Source: Devosia sp. FKR38 | GTDB lineage: Bacteria > Pseudomonadota > Alphaproteobacteria > Rhizobiales > Devosiaceae | Length of the DNA: 64,000 bases | Assembly (NCBI RefSeq): GCF_005222805.1 | Contig: NZ_STGC01000005.1 | Coordinates: 1,216,456-1,280,455 of the forward strand | Reading direction: 5' to 3' | Part shown: piece after piece, positions 45,730 through 56,367 of the stretch | How positions within the stretch are numbered: the stretch's first letter is position 1 | Layout: every line of letters starts with the position of its first letter | Program-made: the position numbers and the translations under genes | The notes under the pieces: model-generated | The model's input: the letters and a program-made list of their open reading frames with translations, nothing else | The model's database searches: none | Told to the model about the DNA's origin: nothing

Positions 45730-47331
45730 TCAGGCGGCGCTGGCCACTACGGCCTCGATCCGCTGGCGTGGCGCCTGCGTGGCATGCAGCGCCACCGCCA
45801 GTTCGCGGAAAGCATCGACCTTGAGCGCCGGCGCAAAGATATAGCCCTGGGCCTGCAGCACGCCGCGGGCGCGCAGGTAAATCGCCTGTGCCTCGGTCTC
45901 GACACCCTCGGCCACGATTTCGCAATCGAGATCCTTGGCCATGGCGATCAGCCCGTCCAGAACCGGCACCTGGGTCGTGTCCGGCTTGATCATATCCACG
46001 AAAATGCGGTCGATCTTGATGATGTCGATGCCCAGCGTGCCCAGATAGGCCAGGTTGGAATGGCCCGTACCGGCGTCGTCCATGGCCAGACGGGCGCCCA
46101 GGGCATGCAGGCCCGCAATCACGCTGTTGGCCACAGCCGAATTGCCGACCGGATGCCGCTCGGTGATCTCGAACACCAGCTGGCGATAGGAAATCGCCGA
46201 ATTGCCGAAGATCGCCTGCACGTCTTCCACAATGCTGTCGTCCCGGAAATGGCCCTCGAACAGATTAATGGCCACCTTCATGTCCGGCATCATGGTGCAC
46301 AGATCGCCAAGGTCCGCCTTGACCTGCTGCATCATCGACAGCGTCATCGGAATGGCCAGGCCCGTGACTTCGGCATAATCGATGAAGGCACCAGGCGGCA
46401 CCACCTTGCCGTTCTTCTTCTCCCAGCGCGCCAGCACTTCGCAACCCACCAGGGCGCCGGTGCGCAGATTGATCACCGGCTGGTAATAGGGCTTGATCTC
46501 ACCGCGGGCGATGGCGCGTTCCAGATCGAACGCCGGCACCCGCGAGCGCCGGACATAGTGCAGCGCCAGCACCAGGAAGGCCGCGCTCATCAGGCTGGCC
46601 ACAATGGTGAAGCTCACATCCAGATCGGCAAAGCCGGCCCGCACGATGGCGAAGGGCACCGCATATTCCACCTTGATCGGCAGCGCCCCGGCAAAGCTGT
46701 CCGCCGAGATGAAATCGGCATCGGCGCCGCGGCGATCAAAGGCGCCCGGATCGCCCAGCGTCAGGATCGGCGTGCCATTGGTCAGGCTCACCCGCACCAT
46801 GGCCCCGGCATCGAGCCCCTGCTCCATGGTGGCCGTGTTCTGGCTCAGTACCGGCAGGAAGGCCGAGACGCGCCGCAATTCGCCAAAGGCCTGCGTCAGC
46901 TTGAGCGCCGGCATGACCATGTCGGCGAATTGGACCACCGTCAGCGATTCTGTGCGCCCCGGCACGGGCAGGCTGTCCGACAGCGGCGAGTAATGCAGCG
47001 TCCGCCCGAAAGCGTCACAATATTGGACGCCATCGGCATTCTCGACCAGCACCTGCTTCATATTGAGACTGGATTCGATGGCCAGCTGCACATTGGCCAC
47101 AAAAGTCGGCGTGCACAGCGATGGGCTGTCCGCCAGGACCGTCCGCAACGCCGACATGGCATCGGTCGAAGCTGCATCGATCTGTGCGGAAACGGCCGCT
47201 ACATATTGAGAAGCATCAATCTTCTCGCGCATCCGCACATAGGCATCCAGGAAATAGTCCACACTCAAGATCGGCACGAACGCGAGGATCGCGCCGAGCA
47301 GCATCAGGATATGGGAGTATCGGGACTTCAA
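45730..47331 (-). CDS. CSS-motif cyclic-di-GMP phosphodiesterase (EAL domain, EVL variant)
   Basis: Inner-membrane enzyme predicted to degrade c-di-GMP. The first membrane helix (ILMLLGAILAFVPILSVDYF) is followed by a periplasmic domain with two cysteines (PSLCTP and VQYCDAFG) resembling the CSS motif, where a disulfide controls activity in E. coli homologues. The second helix lies near residue 240. The EAL domain has EVL for EAL, then NLF, EITER, MDDAGTGHSN, KIDRIF, AEGVET and AQGYIFAP, so all metal and catalytic residues appear present. The start is TTG at 47331 (533 aa); an ATG at 47304 would shorten the first helix. A CtrA-type site is 50 bp upstream. Confidence 0.87.
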   Translation of the reverse strand: MKSRYSHILMLLGAILAFVPILSVDYFLDAYVRMREKIDASQYVAAVSAQIDAASTDAMSALRTVLADSPSLCTPTFVANVQLAIESSLNMKQVLVENADGVQYCDAFGRTLHYSPLSDSLPVPGRTESLTVVQFADMVMPALKLTQAFGELRRVSAFLPVLSQNTATMEQGLDAGAMVRVSLTNGTPILTLGDPGAFDRRGADADFISADSFAGALPIKVEYAVPFAIVRAGFADLDVSFTIVASLMSAAFLVLALHYVRRSRVPAFDLERAIARGEIKPYYQPVINLRTGALVGCEVLARWEKKNGKVVPPGAFIDYAEVTGLAIPMTLSMMQQVKADLGDLCTMMPDMKVAINLFEGHFRDDSIVEDVQAIFGNSAISYRQLVFEITERHPVGNSAVANSVIAGLHALGARLAMDDAGTGHSNLAYLGTLGIDIIKIDRIFVDMIKPDTTQVPVLDGLIAMAKDLDCEIVAEGVETEAQAIYLRARGVLQAQGYIFAPALKVDAFRELAVALHATQAPRQRIEAVVASAA

Positions 47332-47381
47332 CTTTTGCGAATCCGAATGGGCGATGACCCCCTATCGGTATCAACCAGCAT

Positions 47382-47396
47382 TTAACGGATCATTAA
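47382..47396. promoter_or_regulatory. CtrA-type binding site upstream of the c-di-GMP phosphodiesterase
   Basis: TTAA, seven bases, TTAA matches the core consensus of the cell-cycle regulator CtrA. It lies 50 bp upstream of the phosphodiesterase start, and another half-site TTAACC is at 47403-47408. The spacing is seen directly; CtrA control is inference. Confidence 0.5.
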
Positions 47397-47439
47397 TGCT
47401 AGTTAACCCTTGGAAACCTCTGGGGCGCCCAAAGCAAAG

Positions 47440-47467
47440 AGGCGGCCACCCGCCGGGGTGACCGCCT
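47440..47467 (-). terminator. Rho-independent terminator of aspS
   Basis: A 12-bp stem with one mismatch and a four-base loop (AGGCGG-CACCC type arms) is followed on the minus strand by CTTTGCTTT. It lies 37 bases beyond the aspS stop, in the gap before the phosphodiesterase gene. Confidence 0.7.
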
Positions 47468-47503
47468 CCTGAATGCCAATGCCCCACCCAAAGGGGCTGG
47501 CAG

Positions 47504-49297
47504 CTACTTGTCCTGCACGTTCAGACGGATGCTGAGCTCGCGCAGCTGCTTGGGCGAGGCCGGGCTGGGCGCGCCCATCAGCAGGTCTTCGGCCTGCTGG
47601 TTCATCGGGAAGGCTGTGATTTCGCGCAGGTTCGCCACGCCGCACAGCAGCATCACGATGCGATCCACGCCAAAGGCGGCGCCACCATGCGGCGGTGCGC
47701 CATACTGGAAGGCGCGGTAGAGGCCGCCGAACTGCTCTTCGACCTCCGCCCGGCTCTTGCCGGTCAATTCGAAGGCCTTGACCATGGTGTCGGGCAGCTG
47801 GTTACGGATCGAGCCGGAGGCGATCTCAAAGCCATTGCAGACCGCATCATACTGGTAGGCCTTGATGGTCAGCGGATCCTGGCTGTTGAGCGCGTCGATG
47901 CCGCCCTGCGGCATGGAGAAGGGGTTATGCGCAAAGTCGACGCGCTTTTCCTCTTCGCTCCACTCGTAGAACGGGAAGTCCACGATCCAGCACAGCGCGA
48001 ACTGCTCGGTGTCCACTAGGCCCAGGTCGGTGCCGGCCTTGGTGCGGGCCTCGCCGGCGAACTTGTAGAACTTCTCGGGGCGCCCGCAGACGAAGAACAC
48101 GGCGTCGCCGTCATCCAGGCCCAGCTGGGCCTTGAGCGCAGCCGTGCGCTCCTCGCCAATGTTCTTGGCGATCGGGCCACTGCCCTGCCCGTCCTTGAAG
48201 AAGATATAGCCCAGGCCCGGCTGGCCTTCGCCCTGTGCCCAGGCGTTCATGCGATCGCAGAAGGCGCGGCCGATCGGCTCGGCGCCGGCCTTGTTCTTGG
48301 CCGGGATCGCCCAGACTTCCACCTTGGAATCGGCCTCGATCTGGTTGGCGAACACCTTGAAGCCCGAACCGGCGAAATGCTCGGTCACGGCCTGCATCTT
48401 GATGGGGTTGCGCAGGTCGGGCTTGTCCGAACCATAGGTGCGGATAGCCGTGTCATAGGGAATGCGCGGCCAGTCCTTGGTGACGCGCTTGCCCTCGGCA
48501 AACTGCTCGAAGATGCCGGTGATGATCGGCGTCATCGTGTTCCAGATGTCTTCCTGCGTCACAAAGCTCATTTCCAGGTCAAGCTGGTAGAACTCGCCCG
48601 GCAGGCGGTCGGCGCGCGGGTCTTCGTCGCGGAAGCACGGCGCGATCTGGAAATAGCGGTCAAAGCCGGCCACCATCAGAAGCTGCTTGTACTGCTGCGG
48701 CGCCTGCGGCAGGGCGAAGAACTTGCCGGGATGGATGCGGCTGGGCACCAGGAAGTCGCGCGCGCCTTCCGGCGAGGATGCCGTCAGGATCGGGGTCGAA
48801 TATTCGGCAAAGCCGGCCTCGCCCATGCGCTGCCGCATTGAGCCGATGATCTTGGTGCGCTTGACGATATTGGCATGCAGCTTCTCGCGGCGCAGGTCCA
48901 CGAAGCGGTAGGTCAGCCGCACGTCCTCGGGATATTCCTGATCGCCGAACACCGGCAGCGGCAATTCCTTGGCCGCCGACAGCACTTCGATCTCGCGGAT
49001 GAACACTTCGATGGCGCCGGTGCTCAGGTTCGGGTTCACCGCCGCGGCGTCGCGCAGCTTCACTTCGCCGTCGATGCGGATCACCCATTCGGCGCGCACC
49101 TTTTCCACGGCGGCAAAGGCCGGCGAATCGGGGTCGACCACCACCTGGGTGAGGCCATAATGGTCGCGCAAATCGATAAACAGCAGCCCGCCATGGTCAC
49201 GGATACGATGAACCCACCCGCTCAGGCGGACCGTCTGGCCGGCCTCCTTGGCGGTCAGTGCCCCGCAGGTGTGCGAGCGGTAGCGATGTTCGGTCAT
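47504..49297 (-). CDS. aspS: Aspartyl-tRNA synthetase (bacterial type)
   Basis: Charges tRNA-Asp and, as gatA and gatB are in this window, perhaps also tRNA-Asn. The N-terminal anticodon-binding OB fold has [23 protein letters not shown]. Class II motif 2 is near [20 protein letters not shown], and motif 3 is [14 protein letters not shown]. The bacterial insertion (GAD) domain is present at about residues 290-420. The open frame reaches 49468, but the family starts at [12 protein letters not shown], so the ATG at 49297 is used (597 aa). Confidence 0.95.
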   Translation of the reverse strand: MTEHRYRSHTCGALTAKEAGQTVRLSGWVHRIRDHGGLLFIDLRDHYGLTQVVVDPDSPAFAAVEKVRAEWVIRIDGEVKLRDAAAVNPNLSTGAIEVFIREIEVLSAAKELPLPVFGDQEYPEDVRLTYRFVDLRREKLHANIVKRTKIIGSMRQRMGEAGFAEYSTPILTASSPEGARDFLVPSRIHPGKFFALPQAPQQYKQLLMVAGFDRYFQIAPCFRDEDPRADRLPGEFYQLDLEMSFVTQEDIWNTMTPIITGIFEQFAEGKRVTKDWPRIPYDTAIRTYGSDKPDLRNPIKMQAVTEHFAGSGFKVFANQIEADSKVEVWAIPAKNKAGAEPIGRAFCDRMNAWAQGEGQPGLGYIFFKDGQGSGPIAKNIGEERTAALKAQLGLDDGDAVFFVCGRPEKFYKFAGEARTKAGTDLGLVDTEQFALCWIVDFPFYEWSEEEKRVDFAHNPFSMPQGGIDALNSQDPLTIKAYQYDAVCNGFEIASGSIRNQLPDTMVKAFELTGKSRAEVEEQFGGLYRAFQYGAPPHGGAAFGVDRIVMLLCGVANLREITAFPMNQQAEDLLMGAPSPASPKQLRELSIRLNVQDK

Positions 49298-49496
49298 GTC
49301 AAAAAGCTCTGCAAAAAGGCCGGAATCTTGGGCCGGAAAAGCGCACGCGAGGCCACGATTGTCAAGCTGAAGCCCACGCGGACCGTCCCGCGGCCAGCCA
49401 CCGGGCCAGCCATATCCGATACAGGGAAATCCGTTGTGGAGTGCACCGGTCGCACCTGCTAGGAACAATCGTGACTATTTTGAGACGGACAGACGC

Positions 49497-50666
49497 ATGG
49501 ACCTCATCGTTTCCACAGACGTGCTCGCGCAATTCTGCGAGCGCGCGGCCAAATTCGATTTCGTCACGGTGGATACGGAATTCCTGCGGGAAACCACCTA
49601 TTGGCCCAAGCTCTGTCTGATCCAGGTCGCCACCGATGACGAGGCCGTGCTGATCGATCCGCTGGTTGCCGGCTTTGATCTCAGCCCCTTCTATGCGCTG
49701 CTGGCCAATCCCGCTGTGGTCAAGGTGTTCCATGCCGCCCGGCAGGACATCGAGATTTTCGTCAAGGCCACCGGCAAGGTGCCGGCCAATATCTTCGACA
49801 CCCAGATTGCTGCCAGCGTCTGCGGCTTCGGCGACAGCGTCTCCTATGACAATCTGGTGCGCTCCATCACCGGCGTCGAGCTCGACAAATCCAGCCGCTT
49901 CACCGACTGGTCAGCCCGCCCGCTCACCGAAAAGCAGCGCCTTTATGCCATCGCCGACGTCACTCACCTGCGCGACATCTATCGCGAGCTGCGCAAGCAG
50001 GTGGCCGCTACGCGGCGCGGCGACTGGGTGGAAGACGAGCTGACCGTGCTGCGCAGCATCGACACCTATATCGTCCAGCCCGACAAGGCCTGGGAACGGC
50101 TCAAGATGAAGATCAACCGCCCGCGCGACCTGGCCGCCCTCAAGGCACTGGCCGCCTGGCGCGAGCAGCGCGCGCAGGACACCGATCAGCCGCGCAGCCG
50201 CATCATCAAGGACGATGTGCTGTCCGAACTGGCCGTGCAGCGCCCGTTGACGCCCGACGCCTTTGAGAAGCTGCGCGCCGTGCCGCGCGGCTTTGGCCGC
50301 AGCAGCGCCGCCGCCGAGATCATCAACCTGCTCAAGCAGGTCGAGGCGCTGACCAAGGCCGAGCTGCCTATGCTGCCCGAGCGCTATCGCGGCCCCTCGC
50401 CCAAGGGCGCGGTGGGCGATCTGATCCGGGTGCTGCTCAAATCCGTGGCCGAGGAGCATGGCGTTGCCGCCCGTATTCTGGCCACCTCCGACGATATCGA
50501 TGCCCTGGTGCTCGATGACGAGGCCGATGTGCCGGCCCTGCAGGGCTGGCGCCGCAAGCTCTTCGGCGACAAGGCCCTGGCCATCAAGCATGGCCGCATC
50601 GGCCTGGTCGCCACACGCAAGGGCATTGTCGAATTCGAGGTCAAGCAGCCTGAAGCCGCCGAATAG
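49497..50666 (+). CDS. rnd: Ribonuclease D
   Basis: 3'-5' exonuclease trimming tRNA ends. The DEDD residues appear in VTVDTEFLRE (D and E), HAARQDIEIF (D) and YAIADVTHLRDIY (Y and D). Two HRDC-type helical domains follow (ALAAWREQRAQDTDQPRSRI and the C-terminal part). The frame is open to 49434, but the ATG at 49497 fits the family (389 aa). It is divergent from aspS and convergent with ppx. Confidence 0.92.
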   Translation: MDLIVSTDVLAQFCERAAKFDFVTVDTEFLRETTYWPKLCLIQVATDDEAVLIDPLVAGFDLSPFYALLANPAVVKVFHAARQDIEIFVKATGKVPANIFDTQIAASVCGFGDSVSYDNLVRSITGVELDKSSRFTDWSARPLTEKQRLYAIADVTHLRDIYRELRKQVAATRRGDWVEDELTVLRSIDTYIVQPDKAWERLKMKINRPRDLAALKALAAWREQRAQDTDQPRSRIIKDDVLSELAVQRPLTPDAFEKLRAVPRGFGRSSAAAEIINLLKQVEALTKAELPMLPERYRGPSPKGAVGDLIRVLLKSVAEEHGVAARILATSDDIDALVLDDEADVPALQGWRRKLFGDKALAIKHGRIGLVATRKGIVEFEVKQPEAAE

Positions 50667-50676
50667 GCGGCTTCAG
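50650..50676. terminator. Hairpin spanning the rnd stop codon
   Basis: Exact 11-bp inverted repeat (CTGAAGCCGCC and complement) with a five-base loop; the rnd stop TAG (50664-50666) sits at the edge of the loop. It faces the convergent ppx gene and may serve both directions, though no T-run follows. Confidence 0.5.
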
Positions 50677-50694
50677 CCCTCGGCAGATGCGGCC

Positions 50695-52230
50695 TCAGGC
50701 CACAGCAATCGTCGCGGATTTGTAGCCGGCAACGCCAGCCAGCGTGTCGAAGCGATTCTGCAGATGCTCGCCATTGAGGAAGGTCAGATCGGCCGGCAGC
50801 ACCAGGGTGACGCCCGTGCCTTCCGCCTCAAAGCGGATGCGTGGCAGAATACCCGGCATCGCTGCGGTCATCGGATAAGCGACGCGGAACAATGCACCCA
50901 AGAGCCGCGCCCGCTCGGTCAGCGCTTCGGTACCCAGGTTCACCAATGCGGCCGCCGTCTTGCTCTTGAGCCCGTCGTAGCGGATGGCGATGGTCTGGGC
51001 GAGGAAGGTGCGGGCCGGATGGTCGATGCCGCTCAGTGAGCCATAGGCGATCGAATCCACGCTCTGCGCCCCGCGATAGTCCGGATGCGCCCGCCAGCCG
51101 ATATCGGAGAGCAGGCACGCCACCATGCGCAGCCGCGTCTGCTCATCGGTCTCGGCAATGCCGGTGGCCTCCAGGAACTGGCTGGTGAAGCCGATCAGAT
51201 CGCCCGCATGCGCCGGCGAGCGCGACCGCAGCACCGAGAGCTCCTCGGCCCCCTGGATCAGCGGATCAATCGCCTGCTCGCGCGCGTCCAGCATGCCATA
51301 GAGATAGCCCTCGCGCACGCCGAGCGCGGAGAACACCACATCCTTGAACTGACCGGCCTTGAGCACTTCTGCCATGACGGCCGCGCCGAACGGCACCAGT
51401 TCGCGCCGCGATGAGCTGGCATGCACCGAACCGGGATAGGATTTGAGCGAGCCGGTGGCCACGATCTCGCTGCAGAAGGCGATCATGTCCGCCGCTGGCA
51501 CCACATAATGCTGCACCATGTGCAGCGGATATTTCGTCACCACCTGGTGGATCTTGGCCAGCGAACGCCAGGTGCCGCCAATGGCCGCAAACGAGGCGCC
51601 CTTGCTCATGGGCTCCAGCGGGCTGGCCGCCAGGCGCTCGCGCACCATGGCTGCGGCCCGCTCGGCCGAGCCACCGCTGTCGTCCTGCAGGCGGATTACG
51701 CCCAGCTCGAACGAGCGGCCATCCGTATCGGCGCCGTTGCTAATGCAGGAGAGCTCAAGACTCCCCCCGCCCAGATCGCCGACAATGCCCGAGAAGCCCA
51801 GAATGCCGGCCACCGCGCCCAGGGCCGCATAATGGGCCTCCTGCTCGCCGGTGAGCACCTGCACCTTGCTGCCCATGATCGCTTCGACGGCGCCGACGAA
51901 GTCCTGCCGATTGGCCGCGTCGCGCACCGCCGACGTTGCCAGCACGAACACCTTGCCCACCCGCATCATGCGGCACACCAGGGCAAAGCGCCGGATGGCG
52001 TCGAGCGCCTGCGCCACATTGGCATCGGCCAGCCGTCCGGTCTGCCCCACCCCGCGCCCCAGGGCGCAGGCGGATTTTTCGTTGTAGAGCGGGGTCAGCG
52101 CGCGGGCGTGCCGCTCATAGACCACCAGACGCACCGAGTTCGATCCGATATCGAGCACCGCCACGGGCTTGGCGCCCTTGATGCGGCCTTGCGCCGTCGG
52201 ATCGGCATCGACGCCCCAGAATTTATTCAA
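50695..52230 (-). CDS. ppx: Exopolyphosphatase (Ppx/GppA family)
   Basis: Releases phosphate from inorganic polyphosphate, or hydrolyses pppGpp in some homologues. The ASKHA fold begins KPVAVLDIGSNSVRLVVYE, and the second phosphate loop is GIVGDLGGGSLELS. The C-terminal HD-like helical domain contains LLSDIGWRAHPDYR. It has 511 aa. The start is TTG at 52230, two bases after the ppk stop, with GAGGG upstream; no ATG is available nearby. It is downstream of ppk, so synthesis and breakdown of polyphosphate are made from one transcript. Confidence 0.92.
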   Translation of the reverse strand: MNKFWGVDADPTAQGRIKGAKPVAVLDIGSNSVRLVVYERHARALTPLYNEKSACALGRGVGQTGRLADANVAQALDAIRRFALVCRMMRVGKVFVLATSAVRDAANRQDFVGAVEAIMGSKVQVLTGEQEAHYAALGAVAGILGFSGIVGDLGGGSLELSCISNGADTDGRSFELGVIRLQDDSGGSAERAAAMVRERLAASPLEPMSKGASFAAIGGTWRSLAKIHQVVTKYPLHMVQHYVVPAADMIAFCSEIVATGSLKSYPGSVHASSSRRELVPFGAAVMAEVLKAGQFKDVVFSALGVREGYLYGMLDAREQAIDPLIQGAEELSVLRSRSPAHAGDLIGFTSQFLEATGIAETDEQTRLRMVACLLSDIGWRAHPDYRGAQSVDSIAYGSLSGIDHPARTFLAQTIAIRYDGLKSKTAAALVNLGTEALTERARLLGALFRVAYPMTAAMPGILPRIRFEAEGTGVTLVLPADLTFLNGEHLQNRFDTLAGVAGYKSATIAVA

Positions 52231-52232
52231 CC

Positions 52233-54398
52233 CTAGCCCTCGTCCGCTTCGACCAGCCCGGCGCTGCCACGGCCGGACAGCGAGGGATTGGTCATGAAGT
52301 AGTCATGCGCATTGAAAGGCTCTTCGCCCTCCGCCGCGCGGATACGGTGCGAGCTGCCATCGGGCAGCACTTCCCAGCTCTGCTGGTTGTCACGCAGATA
52401 GGCAACCAGAATTCGATCCAGAATTTGCTTATGCACGGTGTTGTTGAGGATGGGCACCATCACCTCGACGCGTCCGTCCAGATTGCGGCCCATAAGGTCC
52501 GCAGAGGAAATATAGACCTTGGCACGGCGGTTCGGCATGGCCTCGCCATTGCCGAAGCAATAGATGCGGCTGTGCTCGAGGAAGCGGCCGACCACCGACT
52601 TCACCCTGATATTGTCCGAGAAGCCCGGGATGCCCGGGCGCAGGCAGCAGATGCCGCGCACGATCAGATCCACCTTCACGCCCGCCTGGCTTGCATCGTA
52701 AAGGGCGTCGATGATCAGCGGATCGACCAGCGAGTTCATCTTGAGCAGAATGCACGCCGGCTGCCCGTTGCGGGCAAACTCCACCTCACGGGCAATATCG
52801 TCGATCAGCGTCTGCCGCAGGTTCACCGGCGACACCGCGATGGTCTCCAGCTCCGTCGGCCGGGCATAGCCGGTGATGAAGTTGAACACCCGCGCCACGT
52901 CACGCGTGATCGCCGGATCGATAGTGAAATAGCTCAGGTCGGTATAAATCTTGGCGGTGATCGGGTGATAATTGCCCGTGCCGATGTGGCAATAGCTGAC
53001 CAGCTTGCCCTTTTCGCGCCGCACCACCTGGCTGAGCTTGGCATGCGTCTTGAGCTCGATGAAGCCGAACACCACCTGGGCCCCGGCCCGTTCCAGATCG
53101 CGCGCCCAACGGATATTGGCCTCTTCGTCAAACCGCGCCTTGAGCTCGACCAGGCACGTCACCGACTTGCCGGCCTCCGCCGCCAGCACCAGCGCCTTGA
53201 TGATCGGGCTATCCGCCGAGGTGCGATAGAGCGTCTGCTTGATGGCCACGACGTCGGGATCGCGCGCCGCCTGCATCAGGAATTGCGCCACCACGTCAAA
53301 GCTCTCGAACGGGTGGTGCACCAGAATGTCCTTGGCGCGGATGGCCGCAAAGCTGTCGCCATTGTAGTCGCGGATACGCTCGGGGAAGCGCGCGTGGTAG
53401 GGCGTGAACTTGAGGTCCGGCCGGTCCACTTCGCAGACCTTGCTGGCATCGGCCAGGCCCAGGAAGCCATGCACCTCGAACAGCTCGGTGTCCTTGACGC
53501 CCAGCTGCTCGCCGATCTGGCGCTTGAGCGCCCGCGGCATCGAGCTTTCAATCTCCAGGCGGATCACCTGGCCGCGGCGGCGCTGGCGCAGCGCGCTCTC
53601 GAATTCCACCACCAGATCGGCGGCCTCGTCGTCGATTTCAATTTCGCTGTCGCGGATCACGCGGAAGGCGCCCGAGCCCACCACTTCATGGCCGGGGAAC
53701 ATCTTGTGGAAGAACAGCTTGACCAGCGTGTCGATGGTCACCACCTCGCTGCGCCCTTCCGAAACCAGCGTGCTGGGCAGATGGATAAAGCGATCCAGAT
53801 TTCCTGGAATGCGCACCAGCGCCGTCAGCGGCAGATCATTGTCTGGACGCTTGAGCTCAAAGGCCAGCGCCAGCCCCAGATTGGGGATGAAGGGGAAGGG
53901 GTGGGCCGGGTCCACCGCAATGGGCGTCAGCACCGGGAAGATTTCCTCGCGGAACAGCTTCTGCAGATAGTTGATCTGGTCGGGCGTCAGGTCGTCCTGC
54001 TCGTGGATCACCACGTTCTGGGCAAACAGCTCCTCGCGCAGATCCTGCCAATGGTCCTGCTGCTCAAGCTGCAGGTGCTGGGCCAGGGTCGCGATCTCTT
54101 CAAGCTGCTCGGCCGGGCTCAGCCCGTCCGCGCTCTGCTTGGTCAACCCGGCGCGCAGCTGGCCCTTGAGCCCGGCGACGCGCACCATAAAGAATTCATC
54201 CAGATTGTTGGCCGAGATGGACACAAAGCGCAGCCGCTCCAGCAGCGGGTGATTGGCGTTCCCCGCTTCTTCGAGCACACGCATGTTGAACTGCAGCCAG
54301 CTCACCTCGCGGTTGACGAACCGGGCCGGGCTTGCGCGCAGGGCCTCGCTGTCGGGGACCGTTGCGTCGCCGTCGGAGAACTCGCTCATGTCATTCAT
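52233..54398 (-). CDS. ppk1: Polyphosphate kinase 1
   Basis: Makes polyphosphate from ATP. The N-terminal domain has [17 protein letters not shown]; the catalytic domains have [36 protein letters not shown] with the first histidine, and [11 protein letters not shown] with the second. The frame is open to 54476. AGGA six bases before the ATG at 54398 is better than the ATG at 54389, giving 721 aa. It overlaps the end of hda by eight bases. Confidence 0.95.
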   Translation of the reverse strand: MNDMSEFSDGDATVPDSEALRASPARFVNREVSWLQFNMRVLEEAGNANHPLLERLRFVSISANNLDEFFMVRVAGLKGQLRAGLTKQSADGLSPAEQLEEIATLAQHLQLEQQDHWQDLREELFAQNVVIHEQDDLTPDQINYLQKLFREEIFPVLTPIAVDPAHPFPFIPNLGLALAFELKRPDNDLPLTALVRIPGNLDRFIHLPSTLVSEGRSEVVTIDTLVKLFFHKMFPGHEVVGSGAFRVIRDSEIEIDDEAADLVVEFESALRQRRRGQVIRLEIESSMPRALKRQIGEQLGVKDTELFEVHGFLGLADASKVCEVDRPDLKFTPYHARFPERIRDYNGDSFAAIRAKDILVHHPFESFDVVAQFLMQAARDPDVVAIKQTLYRTSADSPIIKALVLAAEAGKSVTCLVELKARFDEEANIRWARDLERAGAQVVFGFIELKTHAKLSQVVRREKGKLVSYCHIGTGNYHPITAKIYTDLSYFTIDPAITRDVARVFNFITGYARPTELETIAVSPVNLRQTLIDDIAREVEFARNGQPACILLKMNSLVDPLIIDALYDASQAGVKVDLIVRGICCLRPGIPGFSDNIRVKSVVGRFLEHSRIYCFGNGEAMPNRRAKVYISSADLMGRNLDGRVEVMVPILNNTVHKQILDRILVAYLRDNQQSWEVLPDGSSHRIRAAEGEEPFNAHDYFMTNPSLSGRGSAGLVEADEG

Positions 54399-55137
54399 CG
54401 TCCTGGCTATCCCAATCCTGTTCGTCGTCCGTCTCGCCCCGGTCGCGCCGGCGGCGGTCAAGGGCTTCTGCGGCAATGCTGCGGGTCACCGCGGTTCCCT
54501 TTTGCAGGGCCAGCCGATCCATCAAATCGGCGAGCAACACAGCCTCTTCCGAGGAGCGCTCCATGCGCGCCACCAGATAGGCGATAATCCTGGGGTCCAC
54601 GGCCACCTGCCGGTCGCCGAACAACTTCACGAACATCTGTGACAATTGGATGTCGTCCGTCAGCTCCAGGGAAAAGGCCGTGGCGCGGCGCACCCGCGAT
54701 ACCACATCCTGTGTCGACAGCGGCCATTGCGCAACCTCTTCCCGCGCGGTCAGCAGGATCGGCCGGCGGTCGCGCAGCGACTGGTTGAGCAGATGGAACA
54801 GCCCGGTCTCGTCATAGCCGAGCCGATCAGCATCCTCGACGATCAGCGGCTGGTTGCCGCCACTGGTGGCCAGCGCTTCCAGCGCCCCCACCTGGGCAAA
54901 GCGTGCCCCGGCCCGGTCGGCAAAGATGCGCGCCAGATGCGATTTGCCCGATTTGGCCGGGCCCAGCAGCAGCGTCAGGGGTTCGGACCAGTCGGGAAAG
55001 GCCAGGATGCGGCCATGCGCCAGCCGATTGCCGTCACCCACCAGGAAATCGGCCTCGCCCTGCGCCGGCGTATGCGCCAGATCCAGGGCCAGCTGTCGTA
55101 TGGTATCGCCCGGCTCAGGGCGCTCGGACAGGGTCAT
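54391..55137 (-). CDS. hda: DnaA-related regulatory ATPase Hda (HdaA)
   Basis: AAA+ protein that works with the sliding clamp to promote hydrolysis of DnaA-bound ATP, limiting re-initiation. The N-terminus has RQLALDLAH, a clamp-binding type QL.LDL motif; Walker A is GPAKSGKS, and the Walker B region is [22 protein letters not shown] holds the arginine region near sensor 2. The frame is open to 55311; the ATG at 55137 (248 aa) fits the family, with that at 55143 also possible. It overlaps the upstream transporter gene by 23 bases and ppk by eight. Confidence 0.87.
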   Translation of the reverse strand: MTLSERPEPGDTIRQLALDLAHTPAQGEADFLVGDGNRLAHGRILAFPDWSEPLTLLLGPAKSGKSHLARIFADRAGARFAQVGALEALATSGGNQPLIVEDADRLGYDETGLFHLLNQSLRDRRPILLTAREEVAQWPLSTQDVVSRVRRATAFSLELTDDIQLSQMFVKLFGDRQVAVDPRIIAYLVARMERSSEEAVLLADLMDRLALQKGTAVTRSIAAEALDRRRRDRGETDDEQDWDSQDDE

Positions 55138-56233
55138 CACCATCGCCTGCATCGCTGATGGCGACAGTGCCGCCATTGGCGCCCAGATAGAGACTGCTCG
55201 ACTTGTACTTGCCCACGCCATAGCGCACCAGCACGCCGCCAATGGCCGCCAGCGGCACGGCGAGCAACAGGCCGACGAAGCCGAACAGCGCGCCAAAGGC
55301 CAGCAAGGCAAACATCAGCCACACCGGATTGATGTTGATGCTCGACCCCACCAGCTTGGGATAAAGCACATTGCCCTCGATGAACTGCCAGCCCAGGAAT
55401 ATCGCGGCCACCGCCACCACCATCCAGTAATTGGGCCAGAACTGCACGATGGCGATGCCCACCGACAGCGAGAAACCAAAGGCAAAGCCCACAAAGGGCA
55501 CAAAGCTCAAGAGGCCACTGATCAACCCGACGGCAAGACCAAAATTGAGCCCGATCAGGCTGAGCGCGGTGGCATAGAACACCGCATCGATCACCAGCAC
55601 ACCACCCTGCCCGCGGATCACCCCGGCCATGGACTTGTCGATGTCACTCAGAATGCCGTCGATTTCCTGCTTGTGGTCGCGCGGCAACAGGCCCTGCAGG
55701 CCCCGCACCATGCCCTCCCAGTCGAGCAGCAGATAGAAGGCCACCACCGGGGTCACCAGCGTCACCCCGATCACGGCGGCGCCGGTATAACCGATATTGA
55801 CCAGCTCGGCCGGCAGGGTCGCGATAAAGCCCAGCGCCTGGCGCGTCAGCTCGGTGATGGAGGTCTGGAATTGCGCGGCACGCTCTGGCCCCAGCCATTC
55901 ATTGACCTGCGGCGACCATTCGGTGACCAGGCTCTGCAGCGACGTGACATAGCCCGGCAGGCGCTGGATCAGGCCGATGATCTGCTGCCCCACCAGCGGC
56001 AGGAACATCAGGAACACCCCGACAAAGATGGTGATCACCGCCAGCAGCACCACGGCGGTCGCCCAGCCGCGGTTGAACCGCCACCTTTGCAGCTGGTTGA
56101 CCATCGGATTGAGCAGATAGGCCAGCGCCGCCCCCACCACGAAGGGCAGCAGGATGCCGCGGAACAGCCACAGCAGCACAATCATGACCACGAGGAACGC
56201 GATCCAGATCAGCACTTGATTTCGCAGTGTCAT
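55115..56233 (-). CDS. AI-2E family transporter (PerM-like)
   Basis: Inner-membrane protein of the AI-2E/PerM family with about eight helices. It begins MTLRNQVLIWIAFLVVMIVLL and includes LLPFVVGAALAYLLNP, PVVAFYLLLDWEGM, GQGGVLVIDAVFYATALSLI and PFVGFAFGFSLSVGIAIVQF. The frame is open to 56407, but the first helix starts at the ATG at 56233 (372 aa). It precedes hda and ppk in the same direction, an order kept in related genomes. Some family members move small molecules or Na+/H+; what this one carries is unknown. Confidence 0.88.
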   Translation of the reverse strand: MTLRNQVLIWIAFLVVMIVLLWLFRGILLPFVVGAALAYLLNPMVNQLQRWRFNRGWATAVVLLAVITIFVGVFLMFLPLVGQQIIGLIQRLPGYVTSLQSLVTEWSPQVNEWLGPERAAQFQTSITELTRQALGFIATLPAELVNIGYTGAAVIGVTLVTPVVAFYLLLDWEGMVRGLQGLLPRDHKQEIDGILSDIDKSMAGVIRGQGGVLVIDAVFYATALSLIGLNFGLAVGLISGLLSFVPFVGFAFGFSLSVGIAIVQFWPNYWMVVAVAAIFLGWQFIEGNVLYPKLVGSSININPVWLMFALLAFGALFGFVGLLLAVPLAAIGGVLVRYGVGKYKSSSLYLGANGGTVAISDAGDGDDPVRAP

Positions 56234-56367
56234 GGTGCTGGGCAGCCCTTGCGCATGTGGGGTGGAGAAGCTATCAGGCCGCATAGCTTCCGGCTCCGGA
56301 ATTGGCAACTGCCTTGCTCGACCGGTGTCAGCTTTCCGCACGCTTTCCCCATGATGGTCCGAGGCCC

